From the IMG/VR virus record IMGVR_UViG_3300035698_027862, positions 1 to 50,047 of that record: a stretch of 50,047 nucleotides of DNA; one strand, written 5' to 3'. The DNA comes from a virus. This document shows, one piece after another, positions 30,555 to 38,565 of the stretch (positions within the stretch are counted from its first letter, which is position 1; each line of letters starts with the position of its first letter). The notes beneath the pieces are model-generated. The model saw only the letters and a list, made by a program, of their open reading frames with translations. It searched no databases and was not told the DNA's origin. Both the position numbers and the translations under genes were made by a program.

Positions 30555-33456
30555 ATTGAACATGAGAAACCCGGAGAACACCGGCAAGGCCGCCATTTTC
30601 AGCGACATCCATATAGGCAAGTCCAAGGACGATGTTGTCAAGATAAAGACTGTTGTCGACTACATCGAATGGTTCCTGTCCGAATGCCGGAGCAATTCAG
30701 TGGACATTGTGATATTCGACGGCGACTGGTTCGACAACAGGAACATCATATCGGTCGACACTCTCAATGTGGGATATGACTGTCTCAAGAGAATAACCGA
30801 CGAGTTTCCAGTATACGCCATACTGGGCAACCATGATACAGCATTGAAGTCCAGCAACAATATCAACAGCATAAGACCGTTCAAGGACATATCCAATCTA
30901 ATACCCGTGGAAACAGAACCTCTCATGCTGGAAATAGGTGGAAAGACATTGATGATGTGCCCATGGAACACCGATGTATCTGCTATAACCGAGAAAGCCG
31001 ACTATGCTTTCGGACATTTCGAATACAACGGTGCTTCTCTTGCGGACAGTGTGGACAAGGGCAGAAAGATAAACATGGGTGATCTGACGAATCTCGCACC
31101 GATGGTGTTCACGGGACACTATCATATCAACTCGACATACAATATGAAGAACGGCATTGTAGTTTCTGTCGGCAGTCCCATGGAACTGGACTGGGGAGAC
31201 TACGGCAACAAGAAGTTCCTGTACATCCTGAACATAGGAACAGGCATTGTCGACACTGTGGAGAATACATTTTCACCGAAGCATGTCAAATACAACTGGT
31301 CATGTGTCCGGGATGAGACACAGAAGATAACAGCCGAGGATGTAGCCAACAACTATGTCAACCTGGTGGTGGACGACAAGTTCGACTATGATCAGGTGAA
31401 CAAGCTTATGAAATCCATAAACACAATGGTGCCGGCGAGAACATGCGATGTCGACTACATGTACAACTACATGAAGGACATAGCGGTGGAGATCAAGAAG
31501 GAGAGCATCGACAGGAACATGACCAACCTGGACTATATGAATAGATGCATAGAGGACATACCGGACGACAAGATGGAGGGTGTGGACAAGGGAAAACTCA
31601 TGACAATGGCCAGGCAGTACCATGACGATGTAGGCGGAAGCGATGCATCGGTGTCGCACGGCACATTGAACAGGATCAATTTCAAGAAGCTTGTCGTGAG
31701 GAATTTCCAGAGCATAGGTCCGGAAGTGGTCATCGACTATGAAAAACACAGCGGTTTGAACTATGTGTTCGGTGTCAACAAGGATATACCGGAAGCAAAA
31801 AACGGATCTGGAAAATCTTCATTGATGGTTGATGCCGTGTTGTTTGCAATGTTCGGCGACACTGCCAAGAAGATGGATATCAAATACATATCCAACAGGA
31901 GGACAACAGCACCCGCCGAAGTCGAACTGACCATAAACGTGGGCGAGCATGACTATTTGCTGGTGGTGGGAATCAAATCCAAAAGAAGTTCGTATTTCAA
32001 ACTGTTCATGGACGGCGAAGACATTACCAAATCATCCATAAAGGAAACCAGGGCGTACTTCGAGAAGGAAGTTATATGCACCAACATGGAACTGTTCAAA
32101 AATACTATTACACTCACCACATGCAACAATACCAATTTCTTCCAGTTGTCCAAGGCGCAGAGAAGATCCCTGATAGAATCCATATTCAGCATGGATGTGT
32201 TCGGCAGGATGCTGAAGAAGATAAGAATGGACATGAACAGTGTCGACAAGGAACTGATGCTGTGCAGAAACAAGATTTCAGGGATGACCGACGAAGTTTC
32301 CAAATATGAACTTGAAAACACCAACTTCGACAAGCAGAAAGAACTGAATATACAGAATTTCAAGGTCAAGTCGGACAACTATGTAAAGGAACTGGAAAAA
32401 GCGGACGTCAATATTAAATCCCTGAAAAAACAGCTTGCCGAAGTCAAACTTGCTGACAGTACCGCCGAAATAGACAAGTTCAGGGATGCAAGAGGCAAGA
32501 TAGCAGCCACAGTCAGTGCATACAAGAAGGAAATCGGCAGATACAGGGAAATCAAGTCCAAGTATGACATTGTACTGCGCGAAATATGCAACAGCTGCTA
32601 TACGAAGGTTGCAGACCGTCTCGATATTGCTGAAACTGAAAAACATATCGGCGACAAGAATGCGGATATTGAAAGATACACCGGCATATGCGCAAAGATA
32701 GATTGCAAACTGAAGCAGCTGAGTGTCAAACAGACCGAATATAAAAACGCAGTGTCTGACCATGCAAGAGTGGAGAAAGATATTATCTACTATGAAAACA
32801 GTATGGAGCGTCTGAAAATATCGATGACCGATGTTTTGAAGAACATCGAGAATGAAAAGAGCAGGGTTGCGCCGTTCGCCAAGATGCTGGAGGACACGCG
32901 CAAAAAGTTGACGGACGCTTCAGTTGCCGCTGTGAATTTCGCCGACCGCAAGAAATATCTTGATATTATGTCGTTCGTGGTCGACGAAGAAGGTGCTAAG
33001 AAGTATATTATAAAGGATCTTGTGGAAGTTCTGAACGGGAGGATACACATATATCTGAAGAAGATGGGTTCTACATATACATGCATGTTCGACGAGACTT
33101 TCAACTGCGAGTTCCTGACGGAGACAGGACCGTGTTCATATGAGAATTTCTCGGCAGGCGAGAAGACCAGGATAAACATATCGGTTGTTTTTGCGTTCAG
33201 GGACATTCTGATGGGACTCGGCACCATGGACAGTTCCATGCTTGTCATGGATGAGTTCATAGACTCTGCGCTCGACCAGTATGCCATAAATGCGATTATA
33301 AGAATGTCCAAGGAATATGTGGAGAACAACAAACAGACAGTGTTCCTGATTTCACACAGGGAATGCTTCAACGAGGAAGATTTTGACAATGTCATTCAAA
33401 TTCAGAAACATAATGGCTTCACTTCTGTCGTCAGTGACGGGCAGGACGAAAAATAA
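30541..33456 (+). CDS. Single-chain Mre11-Rad50 (gp47-gp46) recombination nuclease
   Basis: This is one continuous frame of 971 residues. Residues 1-250 carry Mre11/gp47 motifs: FSDIHIG, DGDWFDN, GNHD, GHFEYNG and TGHYHIN. Residues 385-971 are Rad50/gp46-like: Walker A with GSGKS at 422-426 (K425), two coiled-coil arms around a zinc hook CNSC (C683, C686), the signature SAGEK at 871-875 and Walker B LVMDEF with D904 and E905. T4 has these as two genes. The complex resects DNA ends for recombination-dependent replication. The frame has no stop across the join near residue 380, so a real fusion is likely. Confidence 0.92.
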   Translation: MKRLELNMRNPENTGKAAIFSDIHIGKSKDDVVKIKTVVDYIEWFLSECRSNSVDIVIFDGDWFDNRNIISVDTLNVGYDCLKRITDEFPVYAILGNHDTALKSSNNINSIRPFKDISNLIPVETEPLMLEIGGKTLMMCPWNTDVSAITEKADYAFGHFEYNGASLADSVDKGRKINMGDLTNLAPMVFTGHYHINSTYNMKNGIVVSVGSPMELDWGDYGNKKFLYILNIGTGIVDTVENTFSPKHVKYNWSCVRDETQKITAEDVANNYVNLVVDDKFDYDQVNKLMKSINTMVPARTCDVDYMYNYMKDIAVEIKKESIDRNMTNLDYMNRCIEDIPDDKMEGVDKGKLMTMARQYHDDVGGSDASVSHGTLNRINFKKLVVRNFQSIGPEVVIDYEKHSGLNYVFGVNKDIPEAKNGSGKSSLMVDAVLFAMFGDTAKKMDIKYISNRRTTAPAEVELTINVGEHDYLLVVGIKSKRSSYFKLFMDGEDITKSSIKETRAYFEKEVICTNMELFKNTITLTTCNNTNFFQLSKAQRRSLIESIFSMDVFGRMLKKIRMDMNSVDKELMLCRNKISGMTDEVSKYELENTNFDKQKELNIQNFKVKSDNYVKELEKADVNIKSLKKQLAEVKLADSTAEIDKFRDARGKIAATVSAYKKEIGRYREIKSKYDIVLREICNSCYTKVADRLDIAETEKHIGDKNADIERYTGICAKIDCKLKQLSVKQTEYKNAVSDHARVEKDIIYYENSMERLKISMTDVLKNIENEKSRVAPFAKMLEDTRKKLTDASVAAVNFADRKKYLDIMSFVVDEEGAKKYIIKDLVEVLNGRIHIYLKKMGSTYTCMFDETFNCEFLTETGPCSYENFSAGEKTRINISVVFAFRDILMGLGTMDSSMLVMDEFIDSALDQYAINAIIRMSKEYVENNKQTVFLISHRECFNEEDFDNVIQIQKHNGFTSVVSDGQDEK

Positions 33457-33475
33457 ACAAAAGGAGATTGTTAAT

Positions 33476-34000
33476 ATGCGTTTTAAATGCAAGGTATGGA
33501 GTACTGCCGGGAAGATGCAGGTCGACGAGATCGACGCACCCAACAGGGATGCGCTGAAAAGTCTGTTTGCCACTCTGGGGCAGAAGATAGAAATAATAGG
33601 AGAGATAGGACAACCACAGGGTATTCCGGAGTTCGAGGACGGCAACAAGTCGGCGAACAAAATACTTAATTCCCAGGGCGGCGAGAATATGGTCGACGGT
33701 CCGGCACCGGACGAACTGCCTCCTGTAGACGGGACAGGCGGAATATCGCAGCAGACAATAGTACCTTTCAAAGCGCCTCCGAAGAAAGAGGAACAGATAC
33801 CTGTGCCTGTATTCAACAAACCCATGTATTTCGAGGATGCCGGTATCAAGTTCAAGGTTGACAGGGGCATTGTTTCTAAAAAGGTGTGGGTCGAACTGTC
33901 CGATAAAGAGAAGGACGACTACAGGATAGAGAAGACGGAAGATGGAGACATGCATATAATGAAACTTGACTGGTTGAAAATAACAGAGGAAAAGAAATGA
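33476..34000 (+). CDS. Unknown protein with GspF-N-like small domain
   Basis: This 174-residue protein starts after AAGGAG at 33461-33466. Residues 1-45 (RFKCKVWSTAGKMQVDEIDAPNRDALKSLF...) have the strand-strand-helix pattern of the small N-terminal domain of type II secretion GspF proteins (f.Y.a...G....g.i.A....A...L). The middle is a proline-rich linker and the end a beta-rich piece (PMYFEDAGIKFKVDRGIVSKK). The likeness is weak and may reflect a generic fold. It overlaps the next start by four bases. Confidence 0.65.
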   Translation: MRFKCKVWSTAGKMQVDEIDAPNRDALKSLFATLGQKIEIIGEIGQPQGIPEFEDGNKSANKILNSQGGENMVDGPAPDELPPVDGTGGISQQTIVPFKAPPKKEEQIPVPVFNKPMYFEDAGIKFKVDRGIVSKKVWVELSDKEKDDYRIEKTEDGDMHIMKLDWLKITEEKK

Positions 34001-34932
34001 AAAAGTATCTGATAGTGCATCACAACGACCCGGACGGGTTCGCATCCGCAGCAATAGCATACAGGAAACTGAAAACTGCCGGCGAAGTGGAATTTCATGA
34101 ATTTTCCTATGAGAAGAATCCTGATGAAATTATCGACAAGGTCGACAAGGACACCGATGTTGTAATGGTCGATGTGTCTTTCAAGATGCCGGACATGGAG
34201 AAATTGCTCGCCAAGGCGGGTTCGTTCAAATGGATTGATCATCATGTTTCGGCAATAGATGATTTCAAGGAATACGGGCTGGTGATGGACGATGCCGTAT
34301 TGAAATCCGGTGTTGCGGCATGCGAACTGACATGGGAGACATATTTTCCGGACAGGAAGATGCCGGAGCTGATCAGGCTCATAGGAATGTACGATACATG
34401 GAGAAACGACGATGAAAAGAAATGGAAGGACGCTACAGGTGCAATGTACGGGTTGAAAACATTCAAGAACTATCAGAATCCCGTTTCGGTGATATGGGAC
34501 ACCATGATGCTGAACGACGACAATGTCAATGAACTTGTTCTGAAAAGAGGTTCGGTAGCCGGACAGTATCAGGACAATATCAATATCGAGACATTGAAAA
34601 AAACAGTGTTCGAAACTGAACTTGAAACATCCGTCAAAGTGGACAACAAGACAATAATCAACAAATACAGTGCTGTTGTCTGCAATAATACATTTGCAAA
34701 TTCAATGGTGTTCGACGCTGTCGACATATACGATGTAATGATATCCTATTATCAAAATGCGAAAAAGACATTTACTATTTCCTTCTATTCGACGAAGGAC
34801 GATGTAGATTGTTCGGCTATCGCAAAGTCGTTCGGCGGAGGCGGTCACAAGGGTGCTGCGGGATGTCAACAGGAAAAACTGATGTTTGAAATTACGGACA
34901 GACAGCCGGAGTGGAGAAATGAAAAAACTTAA
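33997..34932 (+). CDS. DHH-family phosphoesterase
   Basis: This 311-residue protein has the full DHH/DHHA1 layout: HHNDPDGFASA near residue 8, a metal-binding aspartate in MVDVSF near 58, the namesake WIDHHVSA near 78, and the C-terminal DHHA1 glycine patch FGGGGHKGAAGC near 285. Such enzymes (RecJ, NrnA, cyclic dinucleotide phosphodiesterases) split short RNA, nanoRNA, single-stranded DNA or cyclic dinucleotides. The length fits the NrnA-like group better than RecJ. It follows the recombination nuclease, so a nucleic-acid turnover role is reasonable. Confidence 0.85.
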   Translation: MKKYLIVHHNDPDGFASAAIAYRKLKTAGEVEFHEFSYEKNPDEIIDKVDKDTDVVMVDVSFKMPDMEKLLAKAGSFKWIDHHVSAIDDFKEYGLVMDDAVLKSGVAACELTWETYFPDRKMPELIRLIGMYDTWRNDDEKKWKDATGAMYGLKTFKNYQNPVSVIWDTMMLNDDNVNELVLKRGSVAGQYQDNINIETLKKTVFETELETSVKVDNKTIINKYSAVVCNNTFANSMVFDAVDIYDVMISYYQNAKKTFTISFYSTKDDVDCSAIAKSFGGGGHKGAAGCQQEKLMFEITDRQPEWRNEKT

Positions 34933-35026
34933 AGTTCTTGTAGCATGCGAATGTTCCGGGAGGGTCAGGGAAGCCCTCACTTTTTTAAAAAAATCGGTGT
35001 CATCTGGCCTATGTCCTGTTCGGTGA
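34919..35026 (+). pseudogene. Remnant of a phage SAM-dependent cytosine methyltransferase-like gene
   Basis: An ATG overlapping the end of the DHH gene opens a frame whose first 20 codons read KKLKVLVACECSGRVREAL. This is the characteristic N-terminus of a phage family annotated as DNA cytosine methyltransferase-like (VLVACEfSGRVReAF..). From about 34977 the likeness stops abruptly where the minus-strand head-completion gene ends, and the frame then runs into TGA at 35024. The rest of the gene appears deleted, with the break at the junction of two genes. Confidence 0.62.
34960..34986 (+). terminator. Terminator between convergent genes
   Basis: GAGGG (34960-34964) pairs with CCCTC (34974-34978) around a nine-base loop, followed by AC and six T residues. 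It would end + strand transcripts before the minus-strand gene. It lies inside the methyltransferase remnant. Confidence 0.6.
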
Positions 35027-35468
35027 AAATTTTAAAGGTGCCGTTGTTTTTCTTCGCATGTTCGATGGCAGCCTTCCATTTGCTGACATTTCTCGCATAT
35101 GTAATGCTTTCGTTCATGTAGGTTTTCATTTTCTTTTTGCCTCTTACTGGAGGTACTGTTTCCTGGTAGGGCTTGACTTCGACATAGTATTTCTTGTTTT
35201 GTTTTGTCCTTACATCGTATGTGATGAAATAGAAGTCTATGAAATACCTGTGTATGGTGGGACAGTTGTTCAGTGTGAGACGTGTGGGATCGAGATAGTT
35301 GACGACTACCGATTCCGAACCCCATTGAAGTATTTTTTGCGACAGGTCGAGGCAGACCATGAGTTTGTATTCCAGACCGGAACGGTAGGTGATGGGTGTT
35401 TTACCCTTGTATTTCCCGGTGTTTTTCGGTTTGAAATACCCTGTTTTTGCAGAACGGTATGATGCCAT
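34977..35468 (-). CDS. 4: Head completion nuclease (T4 gp4-like)
   Basis: This 163-residue protein is the only gene on the minus strand here. Motifs match T4 gp4-type proteins: KYKGKTPITYRSGLEYK at residues 19-35, the catalytic-looking HRYFIDFYF near 73 and YYVEVKPYQET near 94 (D...E-x-K, a TnsA/PD-(D/E)XK-like nuclease pattern), then KTYMNESITYARNVSKWKAA near 114. In T4, gp4 acts in head completion before tail joining. AAAAGGAGAAA precedes its start, and a CATAAATA element upstream suggests late expression. Confidence 0.85.
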   Translation of the reverse strand: MASYRSAKTGYFKPKNTGKYKGKTPITYRSGLEYKLMVCLDLSQKILQWGSESVVVNYLDPTRLTLNNCPTIHRYFIDFYFITYDVRTKQNKKYYVEVKPYQETVPPVRGKKKMKTYMNESITYARNVSKWKAAIEHAKKNNGTFKIFTEQDIGQMTPIFLKK

Positions 35469-35497
35469 GATTTCTCCTTTTCAAACTTTTTCGAAAG

Positions 35498-35505
35498 TAT
35501 TTATG
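35498..35505 (-). promoter_or_regulatory. Candidate late promoter (CATAAATA) for the gp4-like gene
   Basis: Read on the minus strand the site is CATAAATACTTT, seven of eight bases of the T4 late element followed by ACT. It lies 29 bases before the ATG of the gp4-like gene, a late gene in T4. Confidence 0.5.
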
Positions 35506-35514
35506 ATTTTCAAT

Positions 35515-35542
35515 GTGAAAAATCGAATTTTAGAGTTATATT
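35515..35542 (+). promoter_or_regulatory. Sigma70-like promoter (GTGAAA-N16-TATATT)
   Basis: GTGAAA at 35515-35520 and TATATT at 35537-35542 are 16 bases apart. It points away from the minus-strand gene and serves the operon with the clamp loader. Confidence 0.72.
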
Positions 35543-35569
35543 AAACCAACAATAACAAGGAGAATAATT

Positions 35570-35818
35570 ATGAATGCGGCAAATGTAAAGACAACAAAAC
35601 CAGCAACCCAAAAGGAATTTGACAAAATTGAACTGGAAAGAATGAAGTTCGAACTGGAACGTGACAGATGGTATATGTTGATGGACAAATGCAGCTGTGC
35701 AAGGGAAAATTTTATTATTATCAGGGATAATCCGGCTAATATTACAAAGAAAAATAGAGAATGTCTACTAAAAGCTAATATTGAAATTCTTAAACAATTC
35801 ACTGTAAAGGCAAAATGA
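35570..35818 (+). CDS. Unknown small helical protein
   Basis: This 82-residue protein starts after AAGGAG. Its central part (KEFDKIELERMKFELERDRWYMLMDKC) is strongly charged and probably one long helix. It ends exactly one codon before the clamp-loader start, so both are translated together. In T4 the small clamp-loader subunit gp62 lies beside gp44, but this protein is far smaller and shows no likeness to it. Function unknown. Confidence 0.7.
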   Translation: MNAANVKTTKPATQKEFDKIELERMKFELERDRWYMLMDKCSCARENFIIIRDNPANITKKNRECLLKANIEILKQFTVKAK

Positions 35819-36712
35819 ATGAAAAAATCGTTTGTGGACAAGTACAGGCCGGCAATGCTGGCGGATATGCTGCTGGATGAAACTACAAGAAGTCTGTTGA
35901 AGACATATCTTGATAAGAAGACCATTCCTCATCTGCTTCTTACGGGAAGCCAGGGCATAGGGAAAACCACCCTTGCAAGGATAATAGTGTCCGAACTGGG
36001 ATCCAACAGCATCTATATCAATTCCTCCATGGACAACGGCATAGACATTGTCAGGACACGCATATCGGAGTTCTGCAACGCCATAGCCATAAACGGCGAA
36101 GTGCCCAAGATTGTGATCATGGACGAGTTCGACAACAACTCGCATGCCTCCCAGTCGGCTCTGAGGGGTCTTATAGAGTCGTCGTCGGACGATACCCGTT
36201 TCATATTGACTGCGAACTACCCTGCGAAGATAATGGATGCGATCAAGTCCAGATGTACACCCGTACCTCTGTCGTTCTCCATAGCGGATGTTTCAAGAAA
36301 AGCGGCAAGCATCATCAAGAACGATAATATATCGGCGGACAAGGATGTTTTCAAGCAGTTCATAGAGACAGTCATCTTCAATAAATTTCCCGATATAAGG
36401 GATATCATACAGAATCTTGAAATGTGGTGTATAACCGGTACGTTGACTCCAGTATACAACAAGGTGTCCGGACATCCGGAAATCATTAAATTAATAATGG
36501 AGACTGATAAACCAAGGGAAGTCAGAAAGTATCTCATAGAAAATGAGACATTGTTCAACCGGGACTACATAGGACTGGCACAGGAACTTTTCAATAATAT
36601 TGAAACAGATGAAAAAATGAACATTGTAGCCGGGTATCTGTTCAGGATGCATCAGGTGGCTGATGTCGAGATCCAGTTCAGCGCAATGGTAATTGCCCTG
36701 AAAAATCTATAA
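35819..36712 (+). CDS. 44: Clamp loader ATPase (T4 gp44-like)
   Basis: This 297-residue AAA+ protein opens and loads the sliding clamp. It shows FVDKYRPAMLADML at the start, Walker A TGSQGIGKTTLA near residue 41, Walker B IVIMDEFDN near 100, sensor 1 ILTANYP near 130 and the arginine finger motif KSRC near 144. T4 gp44 has 319 residues and shares the DEFD and SRC signatures. No gp62-like small subunit is recognised in the window. The stop overlaps a late-type promoter. Confidence 0.93.
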   Translation: MKKSFVDKYRPAMLADMLLDETTRSLLKTYLDKKTIPHLLLTGSQGIGKTTLARIIVSELGSNSIYINSSMDNGIDIVRTRISEFCNAIAINGEVPKIVIMDEFDNNSHASQSALRGLIESSSDDTRFILTANYPAKIMDAIKSRCTPVPLSFSIADVSRKAASIIKNDNISADKDVFKQFIETVIFNKFPDIRDIIQNLEMWCITGTLTPVYNKVSGHPEIIKLIMETDKPREVRKYLIENETLFNRDYIGLAQELFNNIETDEKMNIVAGYLFRMHQVADVEIQFSAMVIALKNL

Positions 36713-36715
36713 ATA
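36708..36715 (+). promoter_or_regulatory. T4-type late promoter (TATAAATA)
   Basis: TATAAATA overlaps the stop of the clamp-loader gene; the next ATG (36739) starts 24 bases after it, matching the spacing at two other sites. It could express the zinc-binding protein, the two tRNAs and the start of the glycan cassette. Confidence 0.55.
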
Positions 36716-36738
36716 AATAAAACAGAAAGATTATCATT

Positions 36739-37098
36739 ATGAGCTTTGTTCCTAAATGCAACATGTGCGGTGAAATTGCGCCGAAGGCTGTTTTCGAGGA
36801 AACACCTATTCAAATGCAACTGCCCAACTACAAGGGCGAGATGTATAATTTCTATGTCAACATCATGCTGGAAAAGGAATCCGACTCCATACGGGTCGAA
36901 CAGATGATGAGCCATATGAACGAACAACCGGACATGGAGCAGATGATGCAGAAGATGGGCAAGGGCAAAAGCAAGACACTTATACAGGATATCTATAGCA
37001 AGCTGGAAGAACCGGAACCGCTGATATGCGACAGATGCAAGAAGAAACTTGCAAGTTTCCTGGTGGATTACGGTTCATATCAGATGAAAGAATTTTGA
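36739..37098 (+). CDS. Unknown protein with paired CxxC motifs
   Basis: This 119-residue protein has CNMCGE near the N-terminus and CDRCKKK near the C-terminus, which together can hold one zinc ion. Between them are a beta-rich piece (GEMYNFYVNIMLEKESDS) and a methionine-rich helix (MSHMNEQPDMEQMMQKMGKG). The binding site is weak (AGAAAG). I do not recognise a family. It lies directly before the tRNA genes. Confidence 0.7.
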   Translation: MSFVPKCNMCGEIAPKAVFEETPIQMQLPNYKGEMYNFYVNIMLEKESDSIRVEQMMSHMNEQPDMEQMMQKMGKGKSKTLIQDIYSKLEEPEPLICDRCKKKLASFLVDYGSYQMKEF

Positions 37099-37112
37099 AT
37101 GAATGTCAATAT

Positions 37113-37188
37113 TGCGGAGTGGAGCAGTGGTTAGCTCGTCAGGTTCATAACCTGTAGGTCGTCGGTTCGAATCCGACCTCCGCTACCA
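37113..37188 (+). tRNA. Initiator-type tRNA-fMet (CAU)
   Basis: The cloverleaf is complete with an encoded CCA end. The acceptor pairs GCGGAG with CTCCGC; the D stem is GAGC/GCTC; the anticodon CAT is at 37146-37148 in loop TTCATAA; the T arm is GTCGG-TTCGAAT-CCGAC. The first base (T) faces T at position 72, an unpaired end like the C-A of bacterial initiators, and the D stem has A11-U24 as in E. coli tRNA-fMet. The GTGGAGCAG and AGGTCGTCGGTTC segments are the same as in E. coli tRNA-fMet. The anticodon stem has A-U in place of the first of the three G-C pairs. Confidence 0.92.
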
Positions 37189-37196
37189 ATTTATGT

Positions 37197-37272
37197 TCCA
37201 AGGTAGCTCAATTGGTAGAGCATCTGATTGTTAATCAGAAGGTTTTTGGTTCGAATCCGGATCTTGGAGCCA
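37197..37272 (+). tRNA. tRNA-Asn (GUU)
   Basis: TCCAAGG pairs with TCTTGGA in the acceptor, with discriminator G and encoded CCA. The D stem is GCTC/GAGC, the anticodon stem TCTGA/TCAGA holds loop TTGTTAA with GTT at 37230-37232, and the T loop is TTCGAAT. It lies eight bases after the tRNA-fMet gene, so both are likely on one transcript. Confidence 0.95.
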
Positions 37273-37292
37273 TTTAAATAAAGGTTTGAAAT

Positions 37293-38093
37293 ATGTCGGA
37301 AAAAATAGGAGTCGGTATTGTTTCGTTCGACAGGGAAGACTTGTTTAAAAAATGTTTCAAGTCCGTTCCATCCGGCATGGACACATACATCTCCATAACC
37401 GGCAAACCGTATAAATCCCTGTACAAGGGTGCGAAGGAAGTGTTCGAGTTCGAAACACCTTCGTGTGTGGGAAAGGGAAAGAACAAACTTCTTCAGATGA
37501 TGATAAGGGACGGCTGCGATCATATATTCATAATCGAAGACGACATGCAGATAAAAGATGCTTCCGTCTTTGAAAAATACATAGAGCACAGGAACGCCAC
37601 AGGTATACTGCATCTCAATTTCGGCTATCACGGCCCCGGCAATATAATCGAAGGCAAGAAACATCCCAGATGTGTAATCAACTATGAAAACGGTATCAAG
37701 ATAGCACTGAACGCCAACTGCATAGGCGCATTCAGCTATTATGATAGGAAAGTGATAAACACAGTCGGATACATCGACGAATATTTCAACAACTGCTGGG
37801 ATCATGTGGAACATACCTACCGTATAATACAGGCTGGTATGACAACACCCTTCTGGTGGTTCGCCGACATTGCGGAAAGCGACCAGTATATAATCGACAA
37901 TGATGCCTGCCTGTCTGAAAGTGTAATCAGGAAGAACACCGAAGAATGGACAAATGACATGGTCGACGGTACTAATTATTTCCAGAAGAAACATGGATGC
38001 ATACCGTCGACAATACCCAACAAACCTATTCGGGAAGTTGTTGTATCCTTGAAGGATTTGAACAAAAAATGGAAAAAAACCATAGGAGATTGA
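37293..38093 (+). CDS. GT-A type glycosyltransferase
   Basis: This 266-residue protein starts with GVGIVSFDREDLFKKC, a nucleotide-binding opening of GT-A enzymes, and has the metal-binding acidic motif IIEDDMQ near residue 82, then GYIDEYFNNCWDHVEHTYRI near 160, the usual acceptor-side acidic helix. It is a paralogue of the protein encoded at 38,555: both contain DGCDHIFIIEDDM and TPFWWFADIA. It transfers a sugar from a nucleotide donor; donor and acceptor are unknown. It opens the glycan cassette that runs to the window end. Confidence 0.85.
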   Translation: MSEKIGVGIVSFDREDLFKKCFKSVPSGMDTYISITGKPYKSLYKGAKEVFEFETPSCVGKGKNKLLQMMIRDGCDHIFIIEDDMQIKDASVFEKYIEHRNATGILHLNFGYHGPGNIIEGKKHPRCVINYENGIKIALNANCIGAFSYYDRKVINTVGYIDEYFNNCWDHVEHTYRIIQAGMTTPFWWFADIAESDQYIIDNDACLSESVIRKNTEEWTNDMVDGTNYFQKKHGCIPSTIPNKPIREVVVSLKDLNKKWKKTIGD

Positions 38094-38094
38094 A

Positions 38095-38565
38095 ATGATA
38101 GTTGACTGGAACAGGGCCAGACAGGCTGTTGACATTGCTCATGTCACAGGCGGGAATGCGGTATTTACAAACGGGTGTTTCGACATACTGCATGTCGGAC
38201 ATGTTCAATATCTGGAATATGCCAGAAGCCTGGGTGATATTCTCATTGTCGGCGTCAACTCGGACGATTCGGTGAAAAGATACAAGGGTAAAGACAGGCC
38301 GATAGTGCCTGAACATGAAAGATGTCTGATGCTTTCCGGTCTGAGAAGCGTGGATCAGGTAGTCATATTCGACGAGGACGAACCCAAGGATCTTATCAGA
38401 CACATATTGCCGGACATACTTGTCAAGGGCGGAGACTGGGCGCATTATGTGAGCGGCAGGGAGATAGTGGAGGAGAACGGCGGTAAAGTTGTTCTTGCAG
38501 AGTTTATCAAAGGAAAATCTACAACAAATATAATTGAAAAAATATTAGAGACACATGAAAAATAA
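38095..38565 (+). CDS. RfaE2/HldE-C-like nucleotidyltransferase
   Basis: This 156-residue protein has the complete core of heptose-1-phosphate adenylyltransferases: FTNGCFDILHVGH with the HxGH nucleotide motif near residue 26, LIVGVNSDDSVKR near 50, RPIVPEHERCLML near 68, DILVKGGDW near 109 and GKSTTNIIEKI at the end. In bacteria the partner kinase is fused or separate; no kinase is visible here. It would supply an activated heptose or similar sugar for the neighbouring transferases, perhaps completing a host pathway. It overlaps the next gene. Confidence 0.88.
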   Translation: MIVDWNRARQAVDIAHVTGGNAVFTNGCFDILHVGHVQYLEYARSLGDILIVGVNSDDSVKRYKGKDRPIVPEHERCLMLSGLRSVDQVVIFDEDEPKDLIRHILPDILVKGGDWAHYVSGREIVEENGGKVVLAEFIKGKSTTNIIEKILETHEK

